From the NCBI GenBank assembly GCA_041581635.1, contig JBFICW010000011.1:1-64000 (forward strand): a stretch of DNA of 64,000 bases, read 5' to 3'. The position numbers and the translations under genes were made by a program. The notes beneath the pieces were generated by a model. It saw only the letters and a program-made list of their open reading frames with translations. It had not been told where the DNA came from and did no database searches. Every line of letters begins with the position of its first letter. The stretch's first letter is position 1. Source of the DNA: Porticoccus sp041581635 (lineage in GTDB: Bacteria > Pseudomonadota > Gammaproteobacteria > Pseudomonadales > Porticoccaceae). Of this stretch, positions 1 through 7,495 are shown one piece after another.

Positions 1-1
1 A

Positions 2-49
2 CAAAGCGAGCTTGCGGAAGAGATGAATACCTTGGTGAAGATAGTTTGA
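2..49 (+). CDS. C-terminal end of an unidentified gene (partial)
   Basis: The second forward frame is open from the window edge to a TGA at 47-49. It encodes 15 residues ending ELAEEMNTLVKIV. The acidic/leucine heptad-like pattern resembles the extreme C-terminus of a methyl-accepting chemotaxis protein, but 15 residues are too few to assign a family. Another frame stays open only to a TAG at about 57 and looks less protein-like. The rest of the gene lies outside the window. Confidence 0.25.
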   Translation, partial: QSELAEEMNTLVKIV

Positions 50-408
50 AGGCATAGTGATTGTTATTTGACGTTATTACACACAAACGCAGCATAACAA
101 TCACTGCGACAGATAATAAGGACTATTGAATAAGCAGTTATCGCTAAGGCGTCATTAGGAATAGCGTATTGTTTTTGGCTTTGATCAGCGTCAATGGTGC
201 TATATCTACGGATGTGAAAACGCGAGTCCTTGTTATTTGTAGATACAAGAATATGATAGTAGTCCAAAGAGGCACTCTATATCTGTTATGAAAATCCCCT
301 TTTTTGTCTATAACCTTAATTTTAATCTGAAAAATCAAATCTGCCGTGCCTGCCCACTTTGGATCGCAAGCCAAAGTGATATAGTGCCATTGTCACTATA
401 ATAAGCTG
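50..408. other. Gene-free stretch before the mer cassette
   Basis: About 360 bases without a convincing gene. The reverse-strand open frames here lack a ribosome-binding site and look like no known protein. Two perfect hairpins lie near the right end: CACTTTGG (355-362) with CCAAAGTG (371-378), and TATAGTG (380-386) with CACTATA (394-400). Neither is followed by a T run, so they may be protein or recombinase sites rather than terminators. A GCATAAC at 92-98 resembles an attC R'' box, but no good attC hairpin follows it. Confidence 0.4.
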
Positions 409-424
409 TTATGCGTAAAAGAAT

Positions 425-835
425 ATGAGGCTCACAGCAATATCAGAAAAAATCGGTTCACTCGGAGCCATTGTCTCGGCAATGGGGTGTGCATCTTGCT
501 TTCCAGTGCTTGGTTCCCTTGGTGCAACCATTGGCCTTGGATTTCTAGCCAAGTTTGAAGGTTTATTTATAAACACACTTTTGCCAATCTTCGCGGTTAT
601 TGCACTGATATCAGTGGCAATTTCCTGGTGGTCGCATAGGCAACATGTCAGAGGTATTCTTGGCGTTGCAGGGCCTATTATGGTGCTAGCTACGCTTTAT
701 CTGTTCTGGACTGACAATTGGAGCACCTACATGTTTTATTTCGCGCTGGCGCTCATGTTTGCGGTAGGCGTTTGGGATGTAGTATCGCCACCCAATAAAA
801 AGTGCGCCATTCCCAGTAACAACAGCGAGCTGTAG
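425..835 (+). CDS. merC: MerC-family mercury-transport membrane protein
   Basis: The 136-residue protein has four hydrophobic segments and the MerC signature G-C-A-S-C-F-P, with Cys22 and Cys25 in the first membrane helix. In characterised MerC proteins this pair passes Hg(II) across the inner membrane towards mercuric reductase. Characterised MerC also has a second C-terminal Cys pair; here only one Cys (residue 127) remains in the tail, followed by a short polar end. No merA, merT, merP or merR is in the window, so mercury resistance is not shown; import of another soft metal is possible. The stop is 2 bases before the next ATG, so the two genes are cotranscribed. The 5' leader is very short, consistent with expression from outside the cassette. 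Confidence 0.85.
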   Translation: MRLTAISEKIGSLGAIVSAMGCASCFPVLGSLGATIGLGFLAKFEGLFINTLLPIFAVIALISVAISWWSHRQHVRGILGVAGPIMVLATLYLFWTDNWSTYMFYFALALMFAVGVWDVVSPPNKKCAIPSNNSEL

Positions 836-837
836 TC

Positions 838-1053
838 ATGGAAATTATTTTAGAATCCACCCTCACTTGTCCAGAGTGTGGCCATAAAGAAACAGAAACA
901 ATGCCCACAGATTCTTGCCAATGGTTCTATGAGTGCAAGGGTTGCGGTGTATTACTCAAGCCAAAGAAGAGCGACTGTTGTGTTTTCTGTTCTTACGGTT
1001 CTGTTCCATGCCCACCTGTTCAGCAAGGGGCAGGCAGTTGCTGCTCGTCGTAG
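838..1053 (+). CDS. Small cysteine-rich GDCCVxC-type metal-binding protein
   Basis: A 71-residue soluble protein with eleven cysteines: a zinc-ribbon-like CPEC near residue 11, CQWFYECKGC near 27-36, then S-D-C-C-V-F-C-S-Y-G, a C-P-P, and a terminal C-C. The SDCCVFCSYG segment matches the hallmark of the small GDCCVxC proteins that commonly accompany merC and other heavy-metal genes. A role in binding or delivering a thiophilic metal such as Hg(II) is inferred from context; no enzymatic activity is evident. It starts 2 bases after merC stops and lies wholly within the cassette. The overlapping frames starting at 878 and 933 are shadows. Confidence 0.75.
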   Translation: MEIILESTLTCPECGHKETETMPTDSCQWFYECKGCGVLLKPKKSDCCVFCSYGSVPCPPVQQGAGSCCSS

Positions 1054-1060
1054 CAAAAGC

Positions 1061-1144
1061 GCATAACAAAAAAATGTTGATGGATGGCAACTGCTACGCT
1101 CCTTTGTCGCTTCTCAGTTACCGCCACAAATTTAAGCGTTACCC
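1061..1144 (+). repeat. attC-like recombination site of the mer cassette
   Basis: The 84-base segment runs from R'' GCATAAC (1061-1067) to the R' position GTTACCC (1138-1144). In between, GGCAACTG (1086-1093) pairs with CAGTTACC (1115-1122) with one mismatch, and pairing continues imperfectly outward. The apical loop CTACGCTCCTTTGTCGCTTC closely resembles the loop common in chromosomal-integron attC sites, with its CGCTCCTT-GT-GCTT pattern. Size, box spacing and loop all fit an attC placed after the last cassette gene. Confidence 0.6.
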
Positions 1145-1156
1145 TCCTCCTCAAGC

Positions 1157-1759
1157 TTAAAACCAACTACTGACAGCCTTATCCAGTGCTTTGCTACACG
1201 TTTTTAATTGTGCGTTATAGGTTTCGGCCTGCCTTTGTACTTTAGTGGCGACGCGAAGCAGCTGCGGTTTTTTGTTGAACGAGCCCCTTGAGTAGCCTCC
1301 CCAGCCTTCGTGGTAGGCCAGGTACTGCTTGTAAGGGTCCCATTTAGAGATGCCGAGTTTTTGTTGGGATATGTGGGTGTACCAACCGACAAAATTAATG
1401 GCGTCACCAAAATCATCTCTGTCGTGCCCCCAGTTGCCGGTGGCTTTTTGGTACTCGCTCCAGACGGGATTTTGGGCTTGGGCATAGCCGTAGGCAGTGG
1501 ATCTTCTTGGCAGCGGGATAAATAAAAATGTTGGTCTGTCTGGTTTTGCTTTCGCGCGAAACGTCGATTCTTGTTTGATGATGGCCATCATGATGCCAAT
1601 GGGGGTGCCCCAGCGTTTATTGGCTGTTTTAGCGTCTTCGTACCAATCGGTTTCTCCTCGAAAGATGTTACAAATATCGGTCACTTGGCTGGGCTGGTAG
1701 GTAGAGCAACCACTGAGCGTCAACAGGAGGAGTATTGATAGGCGGCAAATTGTCGGCAT
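1157..1759 (-). CDS. Lipoprotein with lysozyme-like (SLT) transglycosylase domain
   Basis: The protein (200 residues from ATG at 1759; a GTG four codons upstream is possible) has a signal peptide ending in lipobox L-S-G-C with lipidated Cys18, so it is probably outer-membrane anchored. A lysozyme-like fold is suggested by an I-K-Q-E-S-T-F motif, whose Glu would be the catalytic acid of lytic transglycosylases. It is followed by A-Y-G-Y-A-Q-A, standing where SLT enzymes have G-L-M-Q, and by aromatic segments W-Y-T-H and Y-H-E-G-W-G-G-Y. It probably cleaves peptidoglycan glycan strands. A GGTGG before the ATG can act as the ribosome-binding site. The gene is convergent with the mer cassette and divergent from the next gene. 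Confidence 0.75.
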   Translation of the reverse strand: MPTICRLSILLLLTLSGCSTYQPSQVTDICNIFRGETDWYEDAKTANKRWGTPIGIMMAIIKQESTFRAKAKPDRPTFLFIPLPRRSTAYGYAQAQNPVWSEYQKATGNWGHDRDDFGDAINFVGWYTHISQQKLGISKWDPYKQYLAYHEGWGGYSRGSFNKKPQLLRVATKVQRQAETYNAQLKTCSKALDKAVSSWF

Positions 1760-1964
1760 GTTTTTTTCCACCGGAAACTTTTAATAAGAAATAAGTAGGC
1801 TCAGGTACAGCTTTCGCAGGTAGGGAGACTGTAACGAAAAGTTGGGTTTGATCCTACCCTGTCAGTTCTTCAATTTGGGCAACCAGGCTCACGGAACATT
1901 TCCTATACTCTACGAGTAGTTGGTTTTCATTGTTGAACTCATCTTTACAAGGAGGCAGTTCACC

Positions 1965-3065
1965 ATGAATTGTCTGACCGGAGATGCAATTGTTATAAAA
2001 CGGGGATTTCTTCCGTTGCCTGATCCGCTGGCCAAGTTTGAAGCGGGGTCGCCCTATGAGCTGTTGGATGAGTGGGGCGATGCACTGCCAGGCTGGTTGG
2101 AGGACAAGGAATTTCGGACTGCTGCCCGTGAATTGAAGATCCCTGTCTGGCAGGGTGGTATGACTGTCGAGAACTTGCCTCAGTTGCGGCTCTACTATAT
2201 GCGGCTGGGTTTTTTGGCGTCCGGTTATATCAACCAGGTGGGCGAGGAGGCTACACATAGTCTCCCGCAAAATATTGCCGAACCCCTCTGCCATGTTTGC
2301 CAGCTTCTAGGTCGTCCTCCGATTCTCAGCTATGACGGCTACGCGCTGTATAATTGGCGCAGGTTAAAGCCATCTGGCCCCATTGCACTAGGTAATATTG
2401 ATACCATTCAGAATTTTGTGAACCTCTATGATGAGCATTGGTTCATTCTCGTTCACGTGGAAATAGAGGCGCTGGCAAGCAAGATTTTCTCAGCGATTCT
2501 GGGGTTGTTCGAGGCCGATGGCTTTGAAGATCGGGGTAAGGTCGATCGGGCCGTCAGGTCGATAACCCGTGTTGTTCAACGACAAACAGCGGTTTTGCAG
2601 CGAATTCCAGAAAAAATGTCGCCCGATCTTTATTTCAGGACATTCCGTCCCTACATTCGTTTTTTTGAGAATGTTGTGTATGAGGGTGTCGATCAGGGGC
2701 CGGTCAATTTTCGCGGTGAGACGGGAGCACAGAGCAGTATCATGCCCTGCCTGGTAGCTTTTTTTAAAATCCCCCATCAACCCACAGCGCTCACTAACCA
2801 TTTGGCGGATATGCGCCAGTACATGCCACGGGAGCACCGCGAGCTGATAGCACGCATTGCGGCAATGCCGTCAGTGCGTGCGGTGGCGAGTCGAGATACT
2901 TTTAATGCGGCTATGGAAGCCATCGCTCAATTCAGAGAGGTGCATTTTGGCTGGGCCAAACAGTATATTGATGAACGGGTAGCCGATCCCCGTGGTACCG
3001 GCGGTACACCCTATATGATGTGGTTGAATCAGCTTATCAGGGAAACGCGAGATCACTGTAAATAA
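1965..3065 (+). CDS. Indoleamine 2,3-dioxygenase family haem protein
   Basis: 366 residues from the ATG at 1965, chosen because a good AAGGAGG (1949-1955) precedes it; the reading frame is open further upstream from a TTG without such a site. The C-terminal part carries the family features: a His in V-H-F-G-W-A-K-Q-Y-I (about residue 327) in the place of the proximal haem ligand, then G-T-G-G-T-P-Y-M just before the end, matching the glycine-rich loop over the haem. IDO enzymes insert O2 into L-tryptophan or related indoles to give N-formylkynurenine. No kynurenine formamidase, kynureninase or anthranilate genes are nearby, so the physiological indole substrate is open. It appears to be transcribed alone. 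Confidence 0.85.
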   Translation: MNCLTGDAIVIKRGFLPLPDPLAKFEAGSPYELLDEWGDALPGWLEDKEFRTAARELKIPVWQGGMTVENLPQLRLYYMRLGFLASGYINQVGEEATHSLPQNIAEPLCHVCQLLGRPPILSYDGYALYNWRRLKPSGPIALGNIDTIQNFVNLYDEHWFILVHVEIEALASKIFSAILGLFEADGFEDRGKVDRAVRSITRVVQRQTAVLQRIPEKMSPDLYFRTFRPYIRFFENVVYEGVDQGPVNFRGETGAQSSIMPCLVAFFKIPHQPTALTNHLADMRQYMPREHRELIARIAAMPSVRAVASRDTFNAAMEAIAQFREVHFGWAKQYIDERVADPRGTGGTPYMMWLNQLIRETRDHCK

Positions 3066-3226
3066 GTGGCTTTGTTTGAACCGTATCGTTCCGGTTGTGT
3101 GCCGTTTCCTCCTGCATGACTCAATTGCTCGGTTTATCCGTTGTTTGGGGCCGTTATCACCGGGTTTGGGGTAGTAATCAGGGTACGCTTTGATAAGATG
3201 CCCCACTTTTTCACCGGGAAATCTCC

Positions 3227-4795
3227 ATGTTTAGTCTGATTGTCAGCAAAGAGTCCAATGTAAAGAACGACCTGCTCTCTGGGCTGACGGTGGCGTTGGC
3301 ATTAGTGCCAGAAGCAGTAGCCTTTGCCTTTGTGGCGGGGGTGGCTCCGATGGTCGGGCTATACGCGGCCTTTATGATGGGTTTGGTGGCGGCGGTATTT
3401 GGCGGGCGCCCCGGTATGATTTCTGGTGCCACTGGTGCTATGGCGGTGGTGGTCGTCGCCCTGGTAGCGAACCATGGCGTTCAATATCTCTTTGCCGCAG
3501 TGTTGCTGGCGGGGGTGATTCAAATTCTCGCTGGGGTGTTCCATCTGGGTAAATTTATCCGACTGGTGCCCTATCCGGTGATGCTGGGGTTTGTAAACGG
3601 TCTGGCCATTGTGATCTTTTTGGCTCAACTGGGGCAGTTCAAAGTACCCGGCGCCTCGGGCACGCTCACATGGATGCAAGGTAGCTCGCTGTACCTGATG
3701 CTGGTGCTGGTGGCACTGACCATGGCGATTATTCACTTTTTACCTCGCCTGACCAAAGCTGTACCGGCATCGCTGGTGGCTATTGTCGTGGTGACGTTGT
3801 TGGTTCATGGCTTCGATCTGGAAACCCGAACAGTAATCGATTTTGTTCGCAGTATGTTGCCAGAGGCTGAGCGGGCTACGGCGAGCCTGGAAGGTACCCT
3901 GCCGAGTTTTGCTATCCCCATGGTGCCGTTTACGCTGGAGACACTGGAAATTGTCGGCCCCTATGCGGTTATTTTGGCGCTGGTTGGTTTGATTGAATCG
4001 CTGCTGACCCTGTCGTTAATCGATGATCTTACAAATACTCGTGGCCGGGGTAACCGAGAGTGTATCGGCCAGGGCCTGGGTAATACGATTAATGGCTTTT
4101 TTGGCGGCATGGGTGGCTGCGCCATGATTGGTCAGAGCATGATCAATATTAATTCCGGTGGCCGAGGCCGGTTGTCTGGTATTACCGCAGCCTTGGTATT
4201 GTTGAGTTGCATTCTGTTTGTGGCGAACCTGATTGAGATGATTCCGCTGGCTGCACTGGTCGGTGTGATGTTTATGGTGGTACTGGGTACCTTTGAATGG
4301 GCCTCATTCCGCATCTTCCGTGCCATGCAGAAAAGTGATGCGTTTATTTCCATACTGGTGGCGCTGGTCACAGTCTTTACCGACTTGGCGATAGCTGTGA
4401 TTGTGGGGGTGATTGTCTCTGCACTGGTGTTTGCCTGGCAGCATGCCAAACATATTTCTGTCTCCACCTATGTGGATGATGATGGCTGGAAGGTCTACGA
4501 ACTGGAGGGGCCAATTTTCTTCGGTTCTATCAGTAACTTTAAAGAGTTGTTCACTCCCGAAAATGACCCCGATGATGTGGTGATTGAGTTTAAAAAGGCC
4601 CGGGTATCCGACTCATCTGCCATCGAAGCACTGCATGCCTTGGCATATAAATATGAGAAGCAGGGTAAAAAGCTACATCTTCGTCACCTAAGTCAGGACT
4701 GCTGGCGTTTACTGGAAGATGCTGCCCGCTATGTTGAAATCAATATTAATGAAGACCCGCGCTATAAAGTGGCATCCGATGCCTTTGATGATTAG
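3227..4795 (+). CDS. SulP-family anion permease with STAS domain
   Basis: 522 residues. About 10-12 hydrophobic segments fill residues 15-400, beginning with the typical N-terminal pattern (D-L-L-S-G-L-T-V-A-L-A-L-V-P-E-A-V-A-F) of SulP transporters. A cytoplasmic STAS domain follows (about 415-510), with E-G-P-I-F-F-G-S and a D-S-S-A loop. SulP proteins move sulfate, bicarbonate or other anions in symport with H+ or Na+ across the inner membrane; specificity cannot be told from sequence. A glycine-rich central segment, including F-F-G-G-M-G-G-C-A-M-I-G-Q-S, matches the conserved transport core. The ribosome-binding site before the ATG is weak. The gene converges on the next one, with 56 bases between stop codons. 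Confidence 0.9.
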   Translation: MFSLIVSKESNVKNDLLSGLTVALALVPEAVAFAFVAGVAPMVGLYAAFMMGLVAAVFGGRPGMISGATGAMAVVVVALVANHGVQYLFAAVLLAGVIQILAGVFHLGKFIRLVPYPVMLGFVNGLAIVIFLAQLGQFKVPGASGTLTWMQGSSLYLMLVLVALTMAIIHFLPRLTKAVPASLVAIVVVTLLVHGFDLETRTVIDFVRSMLPEAERATASLEGTLPSFAIPMVPFTLETLEIVGPYAVILALVGLIESLLTLSLIDDLTNTRGRGNRECIGQGLGNTINGFFGGMGGCAMIGQSMININSGGRGRLSGITAALVLLSCILFVANLIEMIPLAALVGVMFMVVLGTFEWASFRIFRAMQKSDAFISILVALVTVFTDLAIAVIVGVIVSALVFAWQHAKHISVSTYVDDDGWKVYELEGPIFFGSISNFKELFTPENDPDDVVIEFKKARVSDSSAIEALHALAYKYEKQGKKLHLRHLSQDCWRLLEDAARYVEININEDPRYKVASDAFDD

Positions 4796-4851
4796 TGGTG
4801 GGGTCGTCTAGTCCGGCATTAGTGTGTGGTGATTGCTCTCAATTACCCCCG

Positions 4852-6594
4852 CTATTTAGTTTTTTCTCCAATGATTTTACGAGTCAGAGCGCGCGCCAGA
4901 TGGCGTGCTTTAGCGGTGCGGTCGAAGCGTTTGAACCTGGTTTTAAAGGCACCGTCCATAAACGCAGTATGTTTGCTGTAGTCGATATGTACATCCACAA
5001 TCACTGGTTTATTCTCTGCTGCCAGATTAAACGCAATATCCAGAGATGGCTGTAACTGGCTGTCATCTTCTATGGCCACATACTCGCAGCCAACTGCGTG
5101 TGAAAAAGCGATCCAATCCGCTTCGCCTAGCTTCGTGCATGTCTTCCGCTTGTAGGGAATTTCCTGAGCTTGGGCGATCTGGGCGAGCTCTCCATCATCA
5201 AACAGAAAATAGATAACCCCGAGGTCGTACTTGTTGGCAGTGAGTGCCTCCATACCGGTCATCATCATGGCGCCATCGCCCACGATTCCCACTACAAGCT
5301 TGTTAGGGTGCGTTAATTTCAGAGCGTTAACAGCGGGTACACAATAGCCCATGGCATTGAAATCGGTGGGTGAAATAAATCCGCCAACCTGATGTATGGG
5401 TAATAACTCGGCAGAAAGGTAGGTGTGGTTCCCATCGTCGCAAACGACCAGCGCATCGTCGGGTAAGCGTTTTCTCAGGGCGCGAAAGAAATTAGCCGGA
5501 TTGACCCGATCGGTTTTATGTTTGCGCCACAATGCTTGATAGCTGCTTTTATCTGAGGCAATACGTTGAGCGAGATGAGAGCTATTTCTTGGCATTGGTA
5601 ACGATTTAACCAGGCGTTCCAGCAGGGCTTTTGCTATTTCGCTAGCATCCCCCTCAATACTGAGTGCCGCCGGATAATTGGCGTTGAATACATCGGGGTT
5701 GATGTCGATGTGGATCAGGTTTGCAGGCACTTCCATGCCAAAATTTCCCGTGGGGATTTCGGAAAAACGGGTGGCAATGGCCAGTAGGCAGTCACAGTTT
5801 TCAAAGGCATGTTGAGCCGCCGGTACTGACGATGGGCCAAAGCCCATACCGACATGAAGCGGGTGGTTGCCGGGAAAAACGCTCAGTCCTTGCAGCGTGG
5901 TGGCCACCGGTGCCCCCAATTGCATGGCAAGGAGTTGGAGAATTTCACTGGCTGCCTTTGCGCCCCAGCCAATAAAAATTCCCGGATTCTTCGCTGTTGT
6001 CAGTAGTTTTACCGCATCCTCAATAGCTTGCATATCAACGGGTAGGGTTGCTGGTTGAGCATTAAATGAGGGTAGCGCTCCGATCTCTTCGTTGGTGGTC
6101 TGCAAATTAATGGGAAGCTCAATAAATACCGGGCCCGGTTCGCCCTCTATTGCAGTGCGATAGGCTTCGAAAATGGTGGGTACGATATCGCCATGGCCCT
6201 CAATCAAATAGGTGGCTTTGGTAATAGGTGCCAGCAGAGCATGGTGATCAATGTCCTGTAGTTGAAAGTGATACCCTGAGTTGCGGTCAACTCCGCCGCT
6301 GATGATGAGCAGCGGTATGCCGTCCAAATAAGCTTCGCCAATACCGCTGGCAGCATGGGTAATGCCAGCACCTGGAACAATGACAAGGGTGCCTATGGTT
6401 TGCGTCGTGCGGCTTACGGCATCGGCCATAAACGCCGCTGAGACCTCGTGGGTCACCAGGCAAGGTGTTATCTGTTCTGACTGGTCCAGCTCATCATAGA
6501 TTGGCGTGTTGTGTAATCCAGGAATACCAAAGGTGTGGGTCACACCAATGTTTTCTAATGCGTAGCGTGTGAGCCATGCCCCGGTTTTTTTCAC
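4852..6594 (-). CDS. Thiamine-diphosphate-dependent enzyme, acetolactate-synthase-like
   Basis: 580 residues with the three-domain layout of the ThDP decarboxylase/synthase family. The N-terminal pyrimidine-binding domain has the catalytic-type Glu in T-H-E-V-S-A-A-F-M-A-D-A (about residue 49). A central domain follows. The C-terminal domain has the ThDP/Mg motif G-D-G-A-M-M-M-T-G-M-E ending near N-K-Y-D-L. Relatives include acetolactate synthase, benzoylformate decarboxylase and many uncharacterised homologues. There is no regulatory small subunit beside it and no ilv genes in the window, so a biosynthetic role in branched-chain amino acids is unlikely. The reaction is unknown. It stands alone, divergent from nothing and convergent with the SulP gene. 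Confidence 0.8.
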   Translation of the reverse strand: MKKTGAWLTRYALENIGVTHTFGIPGLHNTPIYDELDQSEQITPCLVTHEVSAAFMADAVSRTTQTIGTLVIVPGAGITHAASGIGEAYLDGIPLLIISGGVDRNSGYHFQLQDIDHHALLAPITKATYLIEGHGDIVPTIFEAYRTAIEGEPGPVFIELPINLQTTNEEIGALPSFNAQPATLPVDMQAIEDAVKLLTTAKNPGIFIGWGAKAASEILQLLAMQLGAPVATTLQGLSVFPGNHPLHVGMGFGPSSVPAAQHAFENCDCLLAIATRFSEIPTGNFGMEVPANLIHIDINPDVFNANYPAALSIEGDASEIAKALLERLVKSLPMPRNSSHLAQRIASDKSSYQALWRKHKTDRVNPANFFRALRKRLPDDALVVCDDGNHTYLSAELLPIHQVGGFISPTDFNAMGYCVPAVNALKLTHPNKLVVGIVGDGAMMMTGMEALTANKYDLGVIYFLFDDGELAQIAQAQEIPYKRKTCTKLGEADWIAFSHAVGCEYVAIEDDSQLQPSLDIAFNLAAENKPVIVDVHIDYSKHTAFMDGAFKTRFKRFDRTAKARHLARALTRKIIGEKTK

Positions 6595-6713
6595 TTGGTT
6601 TCCTCAGGGTTTTGTTACAAGTATTTGCTTTGCAGCATAACGACAGACAGTCCCAATGCTATTGACTGAGCATCACGACGTCAACGCAAACAAAATGTCA
6701 GTGGCACACAAAG

Positions 6714-6741
6714 CAGAAACGCCGTGAGTACGACGTTTCTG
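6714..6741. repeat. Strong hairpin downstream of rnfE
   Basis: CAGAAACG (6714-6721) pairs perfectly with CGTTTCTG (6734-6741). An inner CGT (6723-6725) pairs with ACG (6730-6732) across a one-by-one mismatch, leaving a GAGT tetraloop. It lies about 40 bases past the rnfE stop and could end or stabilise the rnf message, but no U run follows on the reverse strand, so a classical terminator is doubtful. Confidence 0.45.
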
Positions 6742-6781
6742 ATGGGGGGTGATGGAGTGTTGTGTGAACGCTGATCTGATG

Positions 6782-7495
6782 CTATGAAACCGTGCCCGTA
6801 GTGCGAACCCGTTTTGCCCCTTTGATAACGGGTGCACGCTTTGCAGCCCTGTGATGTTCAATACGACCATCGATGACATTTTTCAGGGCAATCAGCATGC
6901 CAGCGACAAGGAATGCCCCGGGTGGAAGTACTGCGATGAGGAAGCCGTAACCTTCACCGAAAAAATGTATGGTCCAGTTTTCTGCCATAGGGCCAAATAG
7001 CAGGTGCATATTGTCAAACAGTGTCCCGCTGCCGAGTATTTCTCGAATGGTACCGATCACCAATAGCACCAGGCCAAAACCGGTACCCATCATCAGGCCA
7101 TCCATTGCCGACGCGCCAACCTTGTTTTTGCTGGCAAACGCTTCTGCTCGACCAAGAATCGTGCAGTTGGTAACGATCAGGGGAATAAAAATACCCAGAA
7201 TCAGATAGAGTTCGTAGGTGAAGGCCTTCATCAGTAATTCTGTGCAGGTGGTAAAGGTAGCGATAATCATGACAAAGGCGGGAATTTTGACAGCATCGGA
7301 AACTCGTTTGCGAATCAGCGATACCGCTATGTTTGAGCCGGTCAGAACCAGCATGGTTGCCAGGCCTAAGCCCAATGCATTAACGACAGACCCGGTGACC
7401 GCGAGTAGCGGACAGAGTCCCAGTAGTTGCACCAGTGCAGCATTATTGCTCCACAAGCCATTTTTGGTGATTTCGCGATAGGTGATATCAGCCAT
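6782..7495 (-). CDS. rnfE: Rnf electron-transport complex subunit E
   Basis: 237 residues with six hydrophobic segments, starting M-A-D-I-T-Y-R-E-I, typical of the RnfE/RsxE/NqrD family. Together with RnfA it forms the membrane core that carries the intramembrane iron-sulfur centre; conserved Cys residues lie in a helix near the start (Q-L-L-G-L-C-P-L) and in a central T-N-C-T-I-L-G motif. The complex couples electron flow between NADH and ferredoxin to ion transport. In enteric bacteria the homologous Rsx complex keeps SoxR reduced. Last gene of rnfABCDGE; its start overlaps the end of rnfG by 8 bases. A basic C-terminal tail (about 25 residues) follows the last helix. Confidence 0.95.
   Translation of the reverse strand: MADITYREITKNGLWSNNAALVQLLGLCPLLAVTGSVVNALGLGLATMLVLTGSNIAVSLIRKRVSDAVKIPAFVMIIATFTTCTELLMKAFTYELYLILGIFIPLIVTNCTILGRAEAFASKNKVGASAMDGLMMGTGFGLVLLVIGTIREILGSGTLFDNMHLLFGPMAENWTIHFFGEGYGFLIAVLPPGAFLVAGMLIALKNVIDGRIEHHRAAKRAPVIKGAKRVRTTGTVS

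Larger units (their letters stand above)
409..1138 (+). mobile_element. Integron-type gene cassette carrying merC and a GDCCVxC-type gene
   Basis: The unit begins at the G|TT crossover of GTTATGCG (408-415) and ends at the G of GTTACCC (1138-1144). If excised as a circle, the last G joins the first TTATGC and rebuilds R' = GTTATGC. This is the exact reverse complement of the R'' box GCATAAC at 1061-1067; the match extends to 8 bases (CGCATAAC/GTTATGCG). That is the signature of an integron cassette. The first gene starts 16 bases after the left junction, as in typical promoterless cassettes. The left flank shows no attC and no integrase is in the window, so this may be a single cassette at a secondary site or the edge of an array. 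Confidence 0.6.

Noticed and set aside
92..143. Possible second attC starting with GCATAAC and ending GTTATCG
   Set aside because: Only about 52 bases, weak stem and no typical loop; not enough to call a second cassette.
64..374. Two overlapping reverse-strand frames (67 and 76 residues)
   Set aside because: No ribosome-binding site, unusual composition, no recognisable family; they overlap each other in different frames.
878..1160. Forward frames inside and after the GDCCVxC-type gene
   Set aside because: Out-of-frame shadows of a well-supported small gene and of the attC-like region.
4795..5055. Forward frame of 86 residues after the SulP gene
   Set aside because: Antisense to the end of the ThDP enzyme, no family resemblance.
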